A stretch of DNA of 64,000 nucleotides, from assembly GCF_900162615.1 (NCBI RefSeq), contig NZ_FUFN01000010.1, forward strand, positions 2,324,519 through 2,388,518, written 5' to 3'. The notes under the pieces were generated by a model. That model did not search any database and had not been told where the DNA came from. It was given only the letters and a program-made list of their open reading frames with translations. Position numbers and translations under genes: made by a program. Source of the DNA: Virgibacillus proomii. Lineage in GTDB: Bacteria; Bacillota; Bacilli; Bacillales; Amphibacillaceae. Shown here in pieces: positions 63,735-64,000 of this stretch. The number at the start of each line of letters is the position of its first letter. Within the stretch, counting starts at the first letter, position 1.

Positions 63735-64000
63735 AGTGAGGTACGTAAATTCTAAAAAGATACCAATAGGATACCGATTTGCTCATGATTTAAAAACACT
63801 TCCTTAAACTTCCTTATTATAGACCTTAGACAAACAAATACATCTAGCTTGATGATTAGGTCACGTTAATTTCAGAGATTTTTTTAACAGTTTTAAAACC
63901 GGAAAAAGCTTGTCATATCAAGCATCTATAGCTTTCTGTTTGTTTTATGGTTTGTAGAATAATATATTCTCCCCCGCTCATTTTAGGGGAGGTTTTTTAT
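63735..64000. other. Right-edge non-coding segment
   Basis: No gene is visible. At the very end CTCCCC/GGGGAG with a T run (63969-63998) looks like an intrinsic terminator, presumably for something read on the plus strand, although nothing between the tRNAs and it appears coding. Confidence 0.4.

Noticed and set aside
63600..63800. Prophage attachment site next to tRNA-Arg
   Set aside because: The two short GATACC repeats downstream do not duplicate the tRNA 3' end, and there is no integrase gene in the window.

Overview
The window comes from a low-GC, endospore-forming member of the Bacillaceae. The gene order is that of the Bacillus subtilis recJ-secDF-spoVB ... tig-ysoA neighbourhood, and many sporulation genes are present (spoVB, safA, spo0B, spoIVFA/FB, spoIIB-like, spoVID, ysxE). 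The AT-rich composition, the missing lonB, maf, comC and pheB, and the abundant intergenic repeats suggest the Virgibacillus/Oceanobacillus group. That placement is inference; no rRNA gene is present to test it.

Layout. 1-2140: recJ, cut by the left edge (minus). 2885-7182: secDF and comN (minus), then spoVB (plus). 8312-9596: a broken SLC13/ArsB/NhaD-type ion transporter gene. 9740-10126: a small YrzE/TIGR04086-like membrane protein. 10581-14930: yajC-tgt-queA-DUF2905-ruvB-ruvA, which covers the Sec accessory subunit, queuosine tRNA modification and Holliday-junction processing. 15027-18570: YebC family, spore lipoprotein, nadE and safA. 19017-23092: pheA, obg, spo0B, rpmA, prp and rplU, with an L21 leader. 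23758-31059: spoIVFB/FA, minD/minC, mreD/mreC/mreB and radC, covering sigma-K activation, division-site placement and cell shape. 31225-35429: SPOR-domain spoIIB-like gene and folC (minus), then a tandem pair of ATP-grasp ligase genes (plus). 35483-39065: valS with its T-box leader. 39556-42528: small membrane protein, ysxE and spoVID. 43109-49330: the haem operon hemA-X-C-D-B-L. 49600-58308: LiaF-like protein, engB, lon, clpX, tig and ysoA. 59448-63328: HD phosphohydrolase, a decayed DUF2089 gene, an amidase and a soluble chemoreceptor-like protein. 63526-63683: tRNA-Gly(UCC) and tRNA-Arg(UCU).

Most genes are ordinary core chromosome on the minus strand. Several start codons had to be moved inward to match good Shine-Dalgarno sequences; these are noted per gene.

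The unusual part of the window is between the genes. At least eight intergenic regions carry a dispersed modular repeat. A 5' module (A) has an ACTTGGC/GCCAAGT hairpin. A 3' module (C) ends in CTTTCCTATAGT. Between them sit zero, one or two copies of a roughly 150-190 bp unit (B) joined at ATAAAG. B contains a hairpin whose two arms change together from copy to copy, and a second, long, conserved hairpin. One copy lies between the valS T-box terminator and valS itself. Two enlarged B copies contain 60-bp-type sequence, and one of these fills the lon-clpX gap with about five tandem 60-bp units. A second repeat family often lies directly upstream of the first. This repeat system is the best candidate here for something undescribed. 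The tandem ATP-grasp pair is the best protein-level candidate.
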